Positions 22,840 to 35,885 of a stretch of 60,571 nucleotides of DNA are shown here, piece by piece (position 1 is the first letter of the stretch; every line of letters begins with the position of its first letter). The notes beneath the pieces are model-generated. The model was given only the letters and a program-made list of their open reading frames with translations, had not been told where the DNA came from and did no database searches. The stretch lies in the NCBI GenBank assembly GCA_023231475.1, contig JALJEE010002723.1, positions 1 through 60,571 on the forward strand, in the 5' to 3' direction. The stretch is from Seison nebaliae (lineage: Eukaryota; Rotifera; Pararotatoria; Seisonacea; Seisonidae). The position numbers were made by a program, and so were the translations under genes.

Positions 22840-23651
22840 TACAAGGTGAACATTAAAATAATCTATTCCACAGATTTTCGGGTGTTATTACTTTTATTAG
22901 AATAAAATTTTGGGTTAAAATAATATTAAAAGACTTAAATTTCTTTCCAATTTTTAGCTTTGAAAGAAAATTGAAGATAAACTTTCCTATTAGTTACATA
23001 TGATCATCATATCATTATGGATGTCGGATGAGGTAAGAATAAGTGAAATGTGCATAGTCAAATTATCATTAAATTAATGATAATTTTTTCTCTTTTTCTC
23101 ATTAACAACAAATATTTCGCAGACGGTCCTTAATGTTTCCTTAGTAGTCTGATGATGAGAAACTTTAATGTAAATATAAGAAAAGTGAAATCTCATTTCT
23201 TACCGGACGACTATTAAATATTTTGTGTGAAGTACCATGCAAGCGTGTCAATTGCAATTTAAACTTATGTTCTTTCTACGAAAATATGACAATTCGTATA
23301 ATATGGTCTGTCATTAAACTGTCATTTTCATGGGTAGGCGATCGGAGAATGTAGAGTGTACCAATATATTAATAAGGAAAATTATTAAACGTAAATAATA
23401 AAAAGAAAAAGTTCTATCAACGATCATTGGAGACGAGGAACTTAACATAAACAAAATCATCGTAAAATTTAAATTTACACGTGAATAAACGGGATATTTC
23501 AAAAAGAAATTCGTCAATAATTATTTCCAGTAATTTTTTTATATTTCATCTTGGTTAATTTCCATTTCAGTTTAAAAGTTTGTAAAATATTTTCAAATTC
23601 ATTTTGATTAAAATAATTTATTGAAGGAAAACAGATTCCCGGAATGGAGCC

Positions 23652-23860
23652 AAATTTGGCAAAGTTCCAAATGAAGATATGAGATTTGGCTACGTTCCAA
23701 ATCAAGAAAAAATATTTGGCTACATTCCAAGTGAAAAACAAAGATTTGGCTACCTTCCAAATGGAAAAAAAAGATTTGGCTACGTTCCAAATGCAGATAA
23801 GAGGTTTGGCTACGTTCCAAATGCTTTTTTTTTAAAAAAAATTGGCTACATTCCGGTTAC
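23652..23860 (+). repeat. 30-bp tandem repeat array (RFGYVPN / TTGGC-N5-TCCAA)
   Basis: Six units start at 23652, 23682, 23712, 23742, 23772 and 23802, exactly 30 bp apart; a seventh, imperfect one begins 36 bp later. Every unit has TTTGGC, then five bases, then TCCAA. Variation is concentrated in the last 9-12 bases of each unit. On the + strand the array is open (stop near 23625 to stop at 23931) and encodes FGYVPN cores with V/I/L swaps and changing spacers (QEK, EKQ, GKK, ADK). Read as DNA, TTGGC-N5-TCCAA is one base off the palindromic NFI consensus TTGGC-N5-GCCAA. Coding versus regulatory nature is undecided. Confidence 0.85.
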
Positions 23861-23892
23861 GAACGAAATACATTGTTCTTATCAATACCGCT

Positions 23893-23917
23893 CGAACGAA
23901 TGTTCTCATTTCGTTCG
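23893..23917. repeat. Perfect 8-bp inverted repeat
   Basis: CGAACGAA at 23893-23900 pairs with TTCGTTCG at 23910-23917 around a 9-nt loop, just downstream of the 30-bp array. It could be a small hairpin or a dimeric binding site; there is no terminator-like T run beside it. Confidence 0.6.
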
Positions 23918-24726
23918 CGAACGCTTTCTATAAAAATTTTATAAAAATTTTACAAAAAAAAATAAAAAATGAATCAAATGACATATATACAGTGAGAATT
24001 TAGGCAGTTATGAAAAAATTTTTATTTTCAAGATGAATGAAGAAAATTTTAGTCGTAGAAAATTTTTATGAATAGAAGATGAAAAACCATTTTATTTTAA
24101 AAATAGTGTTATGAATATTTAGTACTCTTTGATGGTAACGAGGACTGGTAATTCTTGGAGAACAATGTAAACTGTTCATAAATTTAGAAAATGAAATAAA
24201 TTGCTTAATGATTGTAATGTTCTTTTCAAGGCACTGGTGCTTATGTAACAAGTTGATACATTAGTTGCAACTGGAAATTAATAATTGAAATTTTGTGTTA
24301 AATTTTTTTGATAAGTTTAAATAAAAGAATAACCATTTATTAACAATAATGAGAAAGTTGAATGTAAATATAACTGGAATATAACTCCTATGATAACTGG
24401 AAATACGTACAATTGTTTAATTATGGTTGTCGCCTTATTGAAAATTTTGCTTATGTTCAATAAAAACTTCGAATTGAAATGTGGTATTAGTCAAACGTAA
24501 CCTATTTGCGGAAGATTCTATGAATTTGTTTCTTCAGTGAAGATACAAAAGATGGACTTTGATGTTTAAATAAATTAATGTTAATTGTTTTCGATGGTGG
24601 AATAATAAAGAGTTATCGTTCAATTATTAAACATCAACATAAAGAAATTTTATCCATCGTTTGTATAATAAAAAGTAAGCTATTTATTGCAGACAAGATT
24701 TTTATTTTTATTTGAATCATTAGAGA

Positions 24727-26165
24727 ATGACAGAAAATTTGTTAAACTTTTAAATTCATAAGTTCATTTTGAAAAATTATTCAATTTTTAGGAAATCAAT
24801 CGACTTCATTAAGAAAGAAGAAAAGTATCTGGCTCACAATTATGCTCCAGTCGAAGTGGTAATTCGAAGGGCGAAAGGATGTCGAGTGGAAGATGTGGAA
24901 GGACGTCAATATTATGATTTTCTTAGTGCATATAGTGCAGTGAATCAAGGACATTGTCATCCACGGATCGTTAAAGCTATGATAGATCAGGCATCAATTT
25001 GTACTTTGACCTCACGAGCTTTTTATAACGACTGTTTGGGCGACTTCTCTGAATATATGCACAAGATTTTTGGTTATGATAAAGTTCTGCCAATGAATTC
25101 AGGAGTTGAGGCATGTGAGACAGCAAACAAATTGGCGAGGAAATGGGCTTATAAAGTTAAGGGAATTAAAGAGAATCAAGCAGTGACTTTATTCGCGGAA
25201 AATAATTTTTGGGGAAGGTCAATCGCAGCAGTCTCTTCTTCAACGGATCCCTTAGCTTACAAGGACTATGGACCATTTGTACCAAATTTTAAAGTTCAGT
25301 TCATCAACTTTTTTAAGAAATCATTTCTTTTCAAGAATATTCCTTATGATGACGCTGAAGCTTTGGAGAACGAATGCAAGAATAATCCAAATATTTGTGC
25401 ATTTATGTTAGAACCGGTTCAAGGAGAAGCTGGTGTTGTAGTTCCATCTGATGGTTATTTGAAAAAAGTTCGTGATATCACCAAGAAATATAACGTTCTG
25501 ATGATTGTCGATGAAGTACAGACAGGTGTGTATTGTAAATCTTAAATATTTTGAATTGGAATTTTATATAAAAATTTTTATGAAATTTTAGGATTGGGCA
25601 GAACCGGAAAATTATTATGTTCCAATCATGAGAATGTTCGACCTGATATTGTTACGTTAGGGAAAGCGATGTCTGGAGGATTATATCCCATTTCAGCTGT
25701 TTTGTGTGATGATGAAATTATGTTGACAATAAAGGCAGGGGAACATGGATCGACATATGGTGGAAATCCGTTAGCTTGCAAAATAGCCAAAGAAGCAATT
25801 TCAGTTCAATTTTATAAAATTTATAATTTAATATTCTCATCAACGAATTGTAGACTATTATTGATGAAAAGATGTGTGAGAAGTCGATGGAATTGGGAGC
25901 ATACACGATAGATAAATTGAAGGTGATAGCGAAGAAATTTGGAGAAGTGAACGAGATCCGAGGAAAAGGATTAATGATTGCCATCGTTCTCAAAGAGAAA
26001 TCAGACGGAGGAAAACTCAGTCAAATTTTTGCTTCTAATGGTCTTTTGGCAAAATGCACACATAGTCATATAATTCGATTGGCGCCACCACTTATTATTA
26101 CAAAGAAAGAAATTGATGAATGTTTACAAATAATTGAGAAATCCTTAGGGCAATTCACTCGATAA
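24727..26165 (+). CDS. Oat: Ornithine aminotransferase
   Basis: PLP enzyme converting ornithine plus 2-oxoglutarate to glutamate semialdehyde plus glutamate. Proposed exons are 24727-24740, 24792-25293, 25336-25525, 25592-25803 and 25854-26165 (409 aa). Conserved blocks are [96 protein letters not shown] (PLP lysine), [13 protein letters not shown] and [10 protein letters not shown]. The 42-nt intron 25294-25335 has no in-frame stop, so retention would add 14 residues (VQFINF...) where known OATs have none. The 14-nt first exon (MTENL) joins in frame and leaves no mitochondrial presequence; this is the least certain join and a longer 5' exon may exist. AATAAA is at 26300. Confidence 0.92.
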
Positions 26166-27641
26166 AATTAATTAGAAATCATTCAATTAATTGTTCTCAT
26201 AAATCATAATATGAAAATCTATATGCTAAAGTGATATAAAAGAATGCCATTTGACAATTATTATTATTATTATATTTTAAGTCGAAAATATTCTGAAAGA
26301 ATAAACTGTTTAGAAAATTTTCTTCCTATTTATCCAATTGAAGTCAATCGACAAATAAAAAATCAATGTTTGTTATTGTTGTTGGTATTTTGTTTGCTCT
26401 AATGTTATTGTCGATTGTATTTTTTTCCGTCATGTCACTCCATCAAGTGGGTGATGACTTGTGGGAGATGGGAGCTGCTAGGTGAATATACTAATCGTTA
26501 AAGTAAAGACTATTTTGGAGTGGGAGAAGAAGAAGAAGAAGAAGAAAAAGAAGAAAGAAGTCGATAAGGAGAAAATAATTTCATTTAATGCATTGAATTG
26601 GGATTTGATTTAAGAGAAATTAATCTGACCATCGAGACGCAAGGAGAAGAAATTTGATTATGTTAATTAAGAAAATAAATTTTTGTTTCTGTCTTTAACT
26701 GTCGATTGATGTTGAGTGTTTGATAGAAATTGATCATGTTGATAGGAGAAGAGAATATATTAATCTTAATATGATTATCGATTCTTGATGTCTATCTAAT
26801 ATCTTCATTCAAATTAAATGTAATTCATTCAGTTTCTATCAGTAGTACTGATTCAGTACTTGATTTCCTAGTATACTCCAATTATCTAGTTCGACGATGA
26901 AACTGTTCCAAGTGAATGACACATTTTACTCTACTAAAACTCGACTGGAAATAATATAATTCATAGAATATAACTTCTTTCTGATTGAAGACTGTGTAAT
27001 TTTCCAGATTGATTCCTTGATTTAGGGAGATAAGAAGGAAATGAATTTCTTTCATTTGTCAAAAGATGGAATCTAACGAATAATTTGATTTGACTACACA
27101 TTCCTATTCTTCAATTAGCCAACGGCTATGAGATGCTTAGAAATTCTACATAAGATTAAGCATGAGTTATGCAATTCCGATTTTCTATTTAGAATTTATC
27201 ATTCCAATTATAATAATTGTTCCTCTTTCTTTTATTAGGATGATCATCTTCCTCAGATTCCTAATATGAAAATGATGGTAGCACAGCCGTTCTAACTTTC
27301 GGCAATTATTTAATTTCTCTCAATTAACATCAAATATGGTAATGAGATGGAGATGTTGGGAAAAAAAACTAAATTATAAAATAATAAGGTAAATTCTGTC
27401 CTTCATCATTCTCTCAATTCATAATTATTTATCTAATGAATTTCTGCCCTAGTCGTTATTGTTTCTCCTTACAATTCTCCCATTCTCAACAGATATTTCT
27501 TCGTCTAATTCCCCATTGGGATATGTACTACTCATGAGATAATTGATGAATCTATTGGAAAATTTATCAAATGACAAAAACAAATTTTTTTAGAATGTTA
27601 ACGGACAAATAAAATTCTTATTATATTTTCATTGAGAGAAG
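26166..27641. other. Intergenic, no gene seen
   Basis: AT-rich region with a GAA/AAG-rich run at about 26527-26560. I find no supported coding exon on either strand. Confidence 0.5.
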
Positions 27642-28119
27642 ATGACATCGGACAGACCATGTTAGTCCATTGTTTCTTTTGTAGATGTGATGGTAAAGTA
27701 ACGCATTAAACATTTTTGTAGCAAAATGGAATTTCCTTCGTAAAAGTTTCAATTCGATGTTGAAACCGGATGAAAATGATGCTGAAGATGATGACGACTC
27801 AATGCAGATCATTCATCATGATGAACATAAGATTTCCGATGATGATATATCAATACCAAGTCTGGATGATTCGATTACATCATCTTTATACGACCCTTCG
27901 TATGACGATCATTATTCTTTTGTGAAACGTCAAGAATCTTTGAGATTGAGAAAAAAATTTAAAAATCAAATGAGAAATAAAGAAAGAGAGAATCATCTTG
28001 GAACGAAAATGGCAGTTGCATTATTAACAACGTTGATGGAACAAGAATTATCGGAGCCAACAATAAATCCCATAAAAAATCTTAATATTATGAACAATAA
28101 CAATAACACTACCCCAACC

Positions 28120-28155
<36 letters not shown>

Positions 28156-31100
28156 AATAATAATAATAATAATAATAATATGATTAAGAAAAGTTTAAGC
28201 GGAAACGTTTATGCGAATAGAAATCATAATAGAATTGAAAGAAGAAGTAATCCTCCTGTATCAACATCATTAATAGCAACGAGAATGAAAAGTGGTAGAA
28301 TAACAACAGGAACAAGAACATCTTGGAATGATATGTCTACTATGACAACGAGTTCAAATATGAATCGGAAAGTTAATTCAAATCTGACAAGAGCTTCATG
28401 TCAAGCTTCAAATAATTGCTTTGCTTTCCCGATTAATTCTCATGTGAGCGAACATGCATTGTCTTGCCAGAAACCAAAGAAGAAAGATGGAAAAGTTACA
28501 GAAGCAGAAGTAACAAAGAAGGCGGATTACTGTCTAAGGCAAAGTCAACAGTTGCCACTGTTTAGGAAGAGGAAAGACGACTCATATAATAAGCGACAAC
28601 AATGGGAACGAAGGAATGAATTACAAGTAAATGAATGTTTTATGGGAACGATGAATGAAGAAAAAATGGGGAAAAAAGAAGAAATTGAAAGGAATAGTTT
28701 GAAGAATAATCGTTTCATAAAAAGGAAAGAAGAGAAGCTTCTCACTGAGAAGATGAAGAAGAAGAAGAAAGAAAGCAGAAATGAGATGAATTTGGGAAGA
28801 TTCACTCTTAATCCGGAACAATTACCTTCATTTTTATCTAGAAATCATTTGAGATCAATAAAACATCCCATAACCAACAGTTCAATAACAACATTAACCA
28901 AAAAATTTAATGATAATTCCATTAATAATGGATGTGTTAGTAAACAGGATGGAAGACTGCTTTCTACAACATTTTCTGCACAGAATTTAGTCAGTCTATC
29001 TGCTTCAGATTTTATTAAAAAGAAGAAGAAAAGGAGGAGTATTTCCGATGTTATAAATAGAGAAGAGGTGGAGTATCATCAGCATGAGTGTAAGAAGTGT
29101 GATAGAAATATGCCGACGACGCAAAATGATGAATTCATGAAAAGAAATATGAATGAAGTGTTTTCTTTTCATTCATTAGCATTGGCACAATCTTCCTCCA
29201 ACAAATCAACAGTCGTTACATCTTTGACTTTAATGACTGATCTCCCATCATTATCGTCAAGAACTATACCATCATTACCGAACTCATCGTGCGAATACTC
29301 TCAAGCCCGTCGTAATGAGATGGAAATTGATGTTGGACGACTTCCGATTAGTCAAATGAATGACGACTCTCAACTTGTCTTATCGGTATCATCATCTACA
29401 TTATCCACATTATCGCCAACGATTTTAGATGGAATGGCTCACATTTCTATTGATCCATTGACGATGTCGGGTGATAATTGTCGGAGTATTTTCATGAGTG
29501 ATGGACGTATATCATCGCCCAGAAAAAGTTCGATTACTATAAATTGCTTCGATGATACTGACGAACGAGTCGATATAAGTGAATCAATAAACGAGAATAT
29601 GATGATACATCAGGAGAAATTTGCTGTCAGTATGGAAGAGATTCAGATGAAGAATGTTGAAGAAGAGGAGAGTGGATGTATGTCAATTTCAATGTCAAAT
29701 TCGACGCATTTCATACAATCGAAAGAAAGTATTTTGTTTGGAGAATCATTGTTGTCCGGTGGAGCAAGTGGATGTAATTATAAAAGTAATGTAGAAATGT
29801 TGGGTAGATCACCAACTTCTGACAACTGGGAATTGGAGAATGTATTAAATAAATTGAACGATTACTTGAAATTTATTTCCATGTGTATCTATTATCAGTT
29901 TCGGAAGAATAGTTTTCGAATAATTCCGAAGTCGAACTCACGATTCGATATAACTGGAAGATTTTGGAGAAATAATTTTATACTCTTATCATCAACACCA
30001 TCATCATCCAAACCAGCTCCTTCATCATACTCATTCCCAACATCAACGATAATACCAAAGTGTTCATTTCTTCCTTCTACATCATCAGACCCATTATCTA
30101 CATTTCCAATTGCATCATCCAAATTTATCAACTTTATTTCATCCATATCAACAGCTTATTCATTATCGGCTATTAATAAGAGTGATCAGCAGCAGCAACA
30201 ACAGCAATATCAACAAGAGAAGACGGAGAAGAATGGAATAATCGTAAACAACAATAGTTGTTTGTCGAATAATGAGAAAATTAATTCGTTGAGAAGATAT
30301 GAAAATGATTCGATTCTAATGCAAATGATAGATGCTTATCATTTCCTGATAATGGTGATTAATTATAAAGTAAATAGAACAAAGTACTTGAAGAACGGGA
30401 GGAACGATATTCAGTTTACAACAAATCTTTATCAGGAACCGGGGACGATATTCTCAGAAACAACAACACTCTCATCGACGACAATTCCATTACGTACCGT
30501 CGTTCCCGTACTTACATCGTTCACGACAACAATACCATCATCCACCTCAATTACACGTATGAACGATACGCAAATGTGCAAGTTACTTCGACAACAACTG
30601 AAAAATTACAATGAGTTCGTTTCACTTCCAATTTATTCATCGATTTCTACAATATCCTCTTTCTCCTCAACCGATTCATTGGAGGTCAGCCATGTAACAC
30701 GATTATTTAATAATGCTACTCAAATGAAAGATAATGATTCAATTCTTCCAACATTTCGTCACACAAGCAATTTCCATCCTGATTACTGTTCTCAACAACA
30801 ACAACAACAACAGGATTGCCAACAGCAACAGCAACAGGAAGAGAAGAATGAATGGAAATTATCGGAAACATCGTTAATGTCTATTGCCTCTGCCCGACAA
30901 CAAGAGAACTCTTGTACAGATAATCGATTAATAGATGGAGAGAAGGAAAATGATCTTGAATCTTTCAAATCTGAACCTAATTCCGAAGAAATGTTGAATG
31001 AGATGAAAGGAACATCTTTGTATATCATTCGTTACAATGATGCAACAAGTCAGCGATCGTTGAATGATGGAACAACGGACACGAAAAATTTAGATGAGAA

Positions 31101-31926
31101 ATTTATTCATTCATCTACACCACCTGCGAAGAAATCGTCAAACAATTTACGGAAAACTTCCAAAAAACATTTATCATCTTCATCATCATTATCGTCATCA
31201 ATGGACAATATGGAGAGTTGTCGTAAGAAACCATGTGATACGAAAACATCTTTTCATCATTATTTCAATCGAAATTATGTACAATGTTGTGAAAACAATG
31301 GAAAAGAACAAGTTTCAACAATCAATCATTTTTATAATTATCCCAATCATCGACCAACAACAATAACAACAAAAACTAAAACAACAACAACAACGACATT
31401 AGATCGAGGTGAGTTAAAGAATAAAAGTTGTTATGATAATTCTCCATATGTACAATATCCGGTATCGTCCAAGATGTTGGGAGCTGTTATGGTATCATCG
31501 CCACAAACGATTTCTCATTTCTCCATCAAGACACCAGTTGGATCAATTAAACAAATTAACAATAAATCATATCATTTACCAATTACTAATATGAAACTGA
31601 CTGCGTCTTCACTTAATGGACCAACAACCACAGCTGATCTAATAATTCCAATAACTTCATCTACAACTACCACCATCTCATCTATGTACTCAAAAAGAGA
31701 TAGACGAAAGGTTATATCTTCAGAGAGTAATTCACAAGACGAAGAAAGTATGAGAAGTAATAGTAGTAGAAGACCTTATAGAAGTAACCTGGCAAACAAT
31801 TGGGATATGATGAAGCCAGATTGTGTAAGGAAAGCTGATAATAGAAATGAAAAGAAACTACAACCTCAACAACCTCTGTTATCTTATGAGAAACGAATAC
31901 ACCAGTCTACCGGTAGATCCAGTTAG
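27642..31926 (+). CDS. Large low-complexity protein, unrecognised
   Basis: I do not recognise this gene. A start ATG at 27642 (MTSDRP) joins across a 61-nt GTTAGT...TTGTAG intron (27661-27721) to a 4.2-kb open exon, giving 1407 aa. Visible content: a WNFLRKSF leader, an acidic patch (ENDAEDDDDS), a basic helix-like block (RQESLRLRKKFKNQMRNKER), an Asn run of about 25 (28117-28180), Lys-rich stretches (KMKKKKKESR; FIKKKKKRRSISD), Ser/Thr-rich regions and Gln runs (30180-30210, 30795-30840). There is no signal peptide and no membrane segment that I trust. It is most likely a disordered nuclear or cytoskeletal protein. The 3' end may be a splice donor rather than the true end: A|GTTAGT at 31921-31922 sits just before the stop. 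Confidence 0.75.
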
Positions 31927-34900
31927 TAAATCTGTCTACTCATTCCCGTAGCATAAACCATTTGTTTCGATTTTTCCTTTTAATATGAATTCTTCACCGA
32001 TTATTCGAGAATTGTTCAATCAGACTTAATTTATCTGTTCCTAATTAATCCAATAATAAGACTATGCTAATTTGGAACAAAGTAGTTCATACGTTCTAAA
32101 ATCTTCCATCCGTATAATATTCCAATCAGTGGAAGTTTTCTTTAAGGAAATATTTTAATCTAGAAATTTATTTAACTTTTCTTCCTCTGTTTATTTCCTA
32201 TTAGCAATTCAATCAATCGACACATTAGATAGAATGACAATTACATGATGATAAACTTGTAATTTCTTTAAATTAATGAAAATAATCTTCATCTGTCAAA
32301 CATGATTCTTTTAAGTCCCCAATTATTCTGTCTTTCCATCTTTCTGCTCGGCAGAAGGAAGAAGTTAGCCATTTGATTTCCTTTTTCAAAGAAACGATGA
32401 CGATTTTTATATCTCTTTCTGTTCCAAAGTCAATAGACAGTTAAAGGTCAGAATGTTGTGTCAAATTTTATCCTCTTAGAGAATGTCATTGTCACTCATT
32501 CTTTCACAATGGTATGGAGAAATTACAATAAATATATCATGACTAACGTTGTAGAATACGTCATGTAAAAACTTTCACCTAGAAAAAAATATATATATAT
32601 ATATTAGCATTTCTTGAGAAAACTTAAACTTTTCCCATTACTATTCTCATCTGAATAACACAAAATTGTTTTTCAATTTTCATTTTTCATTCCTATTTCT
32701 TCTGATCCAAATCAAAATTTCAACAATTAGTCATCAAATTCGGGATAATAGTTGTAGTTTTGCATTCAGTTTGATAGTATTATATAAACTTAACAAAATT
32801 ATCGGATCTTATAATCTAGTGGAGTATTGAGATGGGGAGAAATCTTCTTCCTGGTTTGTGCGTGGGAGAAAATGAAATTTAATCATTTTGTTAATGTTCA
32901 TCATTATTTGTCGGTCTGTTACACCAAGTCAGTAGAGCAGATGGAAGTAAATGCGAACGACGTATTTCTACAATTATTATCAGTCAACCAACTTAGGAGA
33001 AACCATATAGAATGTAACAAGAATAATTGGTAATAACATTGAGCGAAATTGAGTAGATTCCAATTTCCGTCATCATTATTCAATTAGCCTCTAATGATTT
33101 GAACGAATGAGATTAATCAAATTTCACTGAGGAGAAAACCTTACAATTTCTTCCATAATATTTCCAGAAGGCTGATGTGAATAAGTAAAGAACATGAAGC
33201 TGTAAGTAATTGTTTATTTGTCTAATTGTTATTTGGGTTGACTTGCTAATTGAATTGAATCATAGTTAAATTGATCCTATCAGCAGAAGGAGAGAAATAA
33301 AGAAAGAAAGAAAGAAAAGCATCTAAAGCTTTTTAAACGGCAACAAATTGAAAGAGACTGTCTTCTTTCAGAGAATCATCGGATTCATTTGCCAATTATT
33401 ATTTTCTTCAGTTTTCTATCGCCATATCATTTCTCATTCAATTTCTTTGACTATGCTTCCTTAAAGAGATTTATCTACTAAATGAAGTAAATCAGAATAG
33501 TTCGACCAGCAGCGTCAACTACGTACTAGTTGGGGGAATGATGTTTCTTTCATTAGAAAGGAAATTTACAGTGAAATGAACCAGAACAATAAAGACTAAA
33601 GAAGAAATGGATCGGTAACTTCTTCACAAATTAAGTACAATGGTTAAAATCGAATATATATCGCATATGTAATGAGCGCATGAATAATTATAATCGTCAT
33701 GGCCATGAGATATATGCCGTTATGTAATCTAGTTCTGTTGGTGGGTGGAAGAAAAAGATGACAATTTATTTTGGATGCCACAGTTCCTCTCATAACATCC
33801 ATCACAATTGAACGACTAACAAATTTCACATAAGAAAGAAAGTCGAAATATGTCGTCCCAATCGTAAGTAGTCCACATAGAGTTGAAATGTAGATTGTCG
33901 ATGCTCTCGTAATCCATTCAGATGTGGAGCGGCTGCCATAACAAAAGAATAAGGAGTTAAATGAATGAAAGAATGATTTACTGAGAAGAAAGTAAGGAGA
34001 ATTGGGAAAGGAAAGAAATGCAGTAAAATAGCATACATATACGCCATCGACTCTGACTGGCTGATGTTGTAATAATTAAGTATGAGGGACGGTACATACG
34101 ATCCGCTTACAATATTCATGTACGAACAAATATGGATATGAATGAGAATAAGAAGAATAGAAAAGAAGAATATGAATATGAATAGTCGTCGAAAGGACTT
34201 TTCAGGTAACTCGCATTATTTGTACTAACTAAATTCTGTTACAGATCAATCTATATGCTCAATATTGCCATTACGAGTACCATTACTGTTGGTGTTCTTG
34301 CTCCATTTCACTATATTACCGCCACTAGTATATTCATCTCTTCTTATTATTCTTCTTCTTCTTCCTCCCTATAAGAATTACTATTTTATACTTTTCTTAT
34401 TGTATGTAACATAGGAAGAATGATATAATAGAAACACAATTAATAATAATCGTATACTACCACGCGTGTCATCGCCCGTATTCATTTGTTGGAAGGGTGG
34501 GGGATCATGTTGAAATGTACTGCGTTTGGTCGAGAAAGGAGTTGTTTATTTATTGTTGAAATATTTCATTACATCAACAGAACCGTTTCCCATTGCCAGT
34601 TAAAAATGGAAATGTTATGAGAGATATTTCCTTAAGAAATAATTAACAAATGACAAATAATTAATTTTTATAATTTTATTTGACATACGATAACTTTTCC
34701 TTGAACGACTTCATCCACATTTCTCGCTTATCGATGTCTTTATACTTATTATCAGATTAGGGGGAGAATATTACTCGAATAGCTATTCCTTCTTTAATTG
34801 TTATTTTTTACAATAACAATCGAGTAGAAATTATTGTTTTTCTTATTCTCATTATTCCACTTTTACCTATTGTTGTACATCAGGAAAAGTTATGATTGTT

Positions 34901-35838
34901 TCGAATACGATAGTTTGCATAACCGACGAGGAATAATTGAAGAAGTCAATTTAAAAATTTACTTCTAATTTGCTTCATATCCATCGACACCGATGTGTTA
35001 GGGTGTGTATGCGCGCCTATGTGAGTGTGCTTGTTAAATATTCGATTAGATTACTGAGAAGGAATAATGAAATTTTCTTCTTATCGTCTCTAATATTCAT
35101 AACTAATAAGTTCCATCTCCGATTTATTCTTAAATTACGGAACGGATAAGACTCGGTTATTCTGCGTGATCAATACTATTTCGACTAAGATTTACGGAAC
35201 ATATTAATTATTTTCATCAAATCCATCTCGAACAATGTCGTTGTTGTTGTTGTATATTATCTTCTTCTGGTTATTGGTATGGTTGGTAGGATAGTTCGGA
35301 TGAATAATTATTGTTTAAATGATTCGTTACTCGACATTAGAATCTTATGCAAATATCTCCCACTATTATCAGACGTGACATTAATCGTTACAAAATTCTC
35401 TTCGAAACATATAGACTCCATTGGTTGGAGTGGAATTGAGTTGAACGTGCAAATTTTTCGGAATTGACGAAAAGAATTTGTGGAATATTATTGTCCTGAT
35501 TTCATTCTCTATTGGTTTTCAACGGGAGAATATTATTTTTGTTATTGATATTTTTATTGGACTTTTTTCTTTTCTTCAACGACTTCTTCTTTAACAATTA
35601 ACTAGCTGAATTGATTCATGAGAAAATGAGACTTACTCTTATTTCTCAATCAGTTCTCTCATCTCAATTTTTTTCCTCATTTCGATGTCCTCCATTCAAT
35701 GTCAATTGATTTTTATTTCCGAATTGTTTGTTCTATGACATCTTTAACGAAATGGAATATGTCTTCTTTCAATAAGGAAACCTGATTCATTCGATATATC
35801 TTCTTTCCGATATTCTCATTCTCCTATTTTCCATTTAG
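31927..35838. other. 3.9-kb non-coding stretch (intergenic or long intron)
   Basis: No confident exon is seen. It holds a TA run near 32590 and an AAAG run near 33300-33318. It ends in an acceptor-like CCATTTAG at 35831-35838. It could be a single long intron joining the two low-complexity frames that flank it; the join A|AT is in phase. Confidence 0.45.
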
Positions 35839-35885
35839 ATGATGAGAGATTAAGTGATCGTATCTTCTTGCGGTTCGATGATAAA

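Larger units (their letters stand above)
22840..24726. promoter_or_regulatory. Divergent intergenic region between ATGL and OAT
   Basis: This 1.9-kb stretch separates two head-to-head metabolic genes and must hold both promoters. Its one structured feature is the 30-bp repeat array (23652-23860) and a nearby hairpin (23893-23917). No confirmed protein gene is seen, apart from the possibility that the array itself is coding. Confidence 0.5.

Noticed and set aside
33644-34119. Two adjoining minus frames with hydrophobic segments that might form a small membrane protein
   Set aside because: The join is not supported by a clean splice pair, no family is recognised, and the second frame begins at GTG. 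Kept as non-coding for now.
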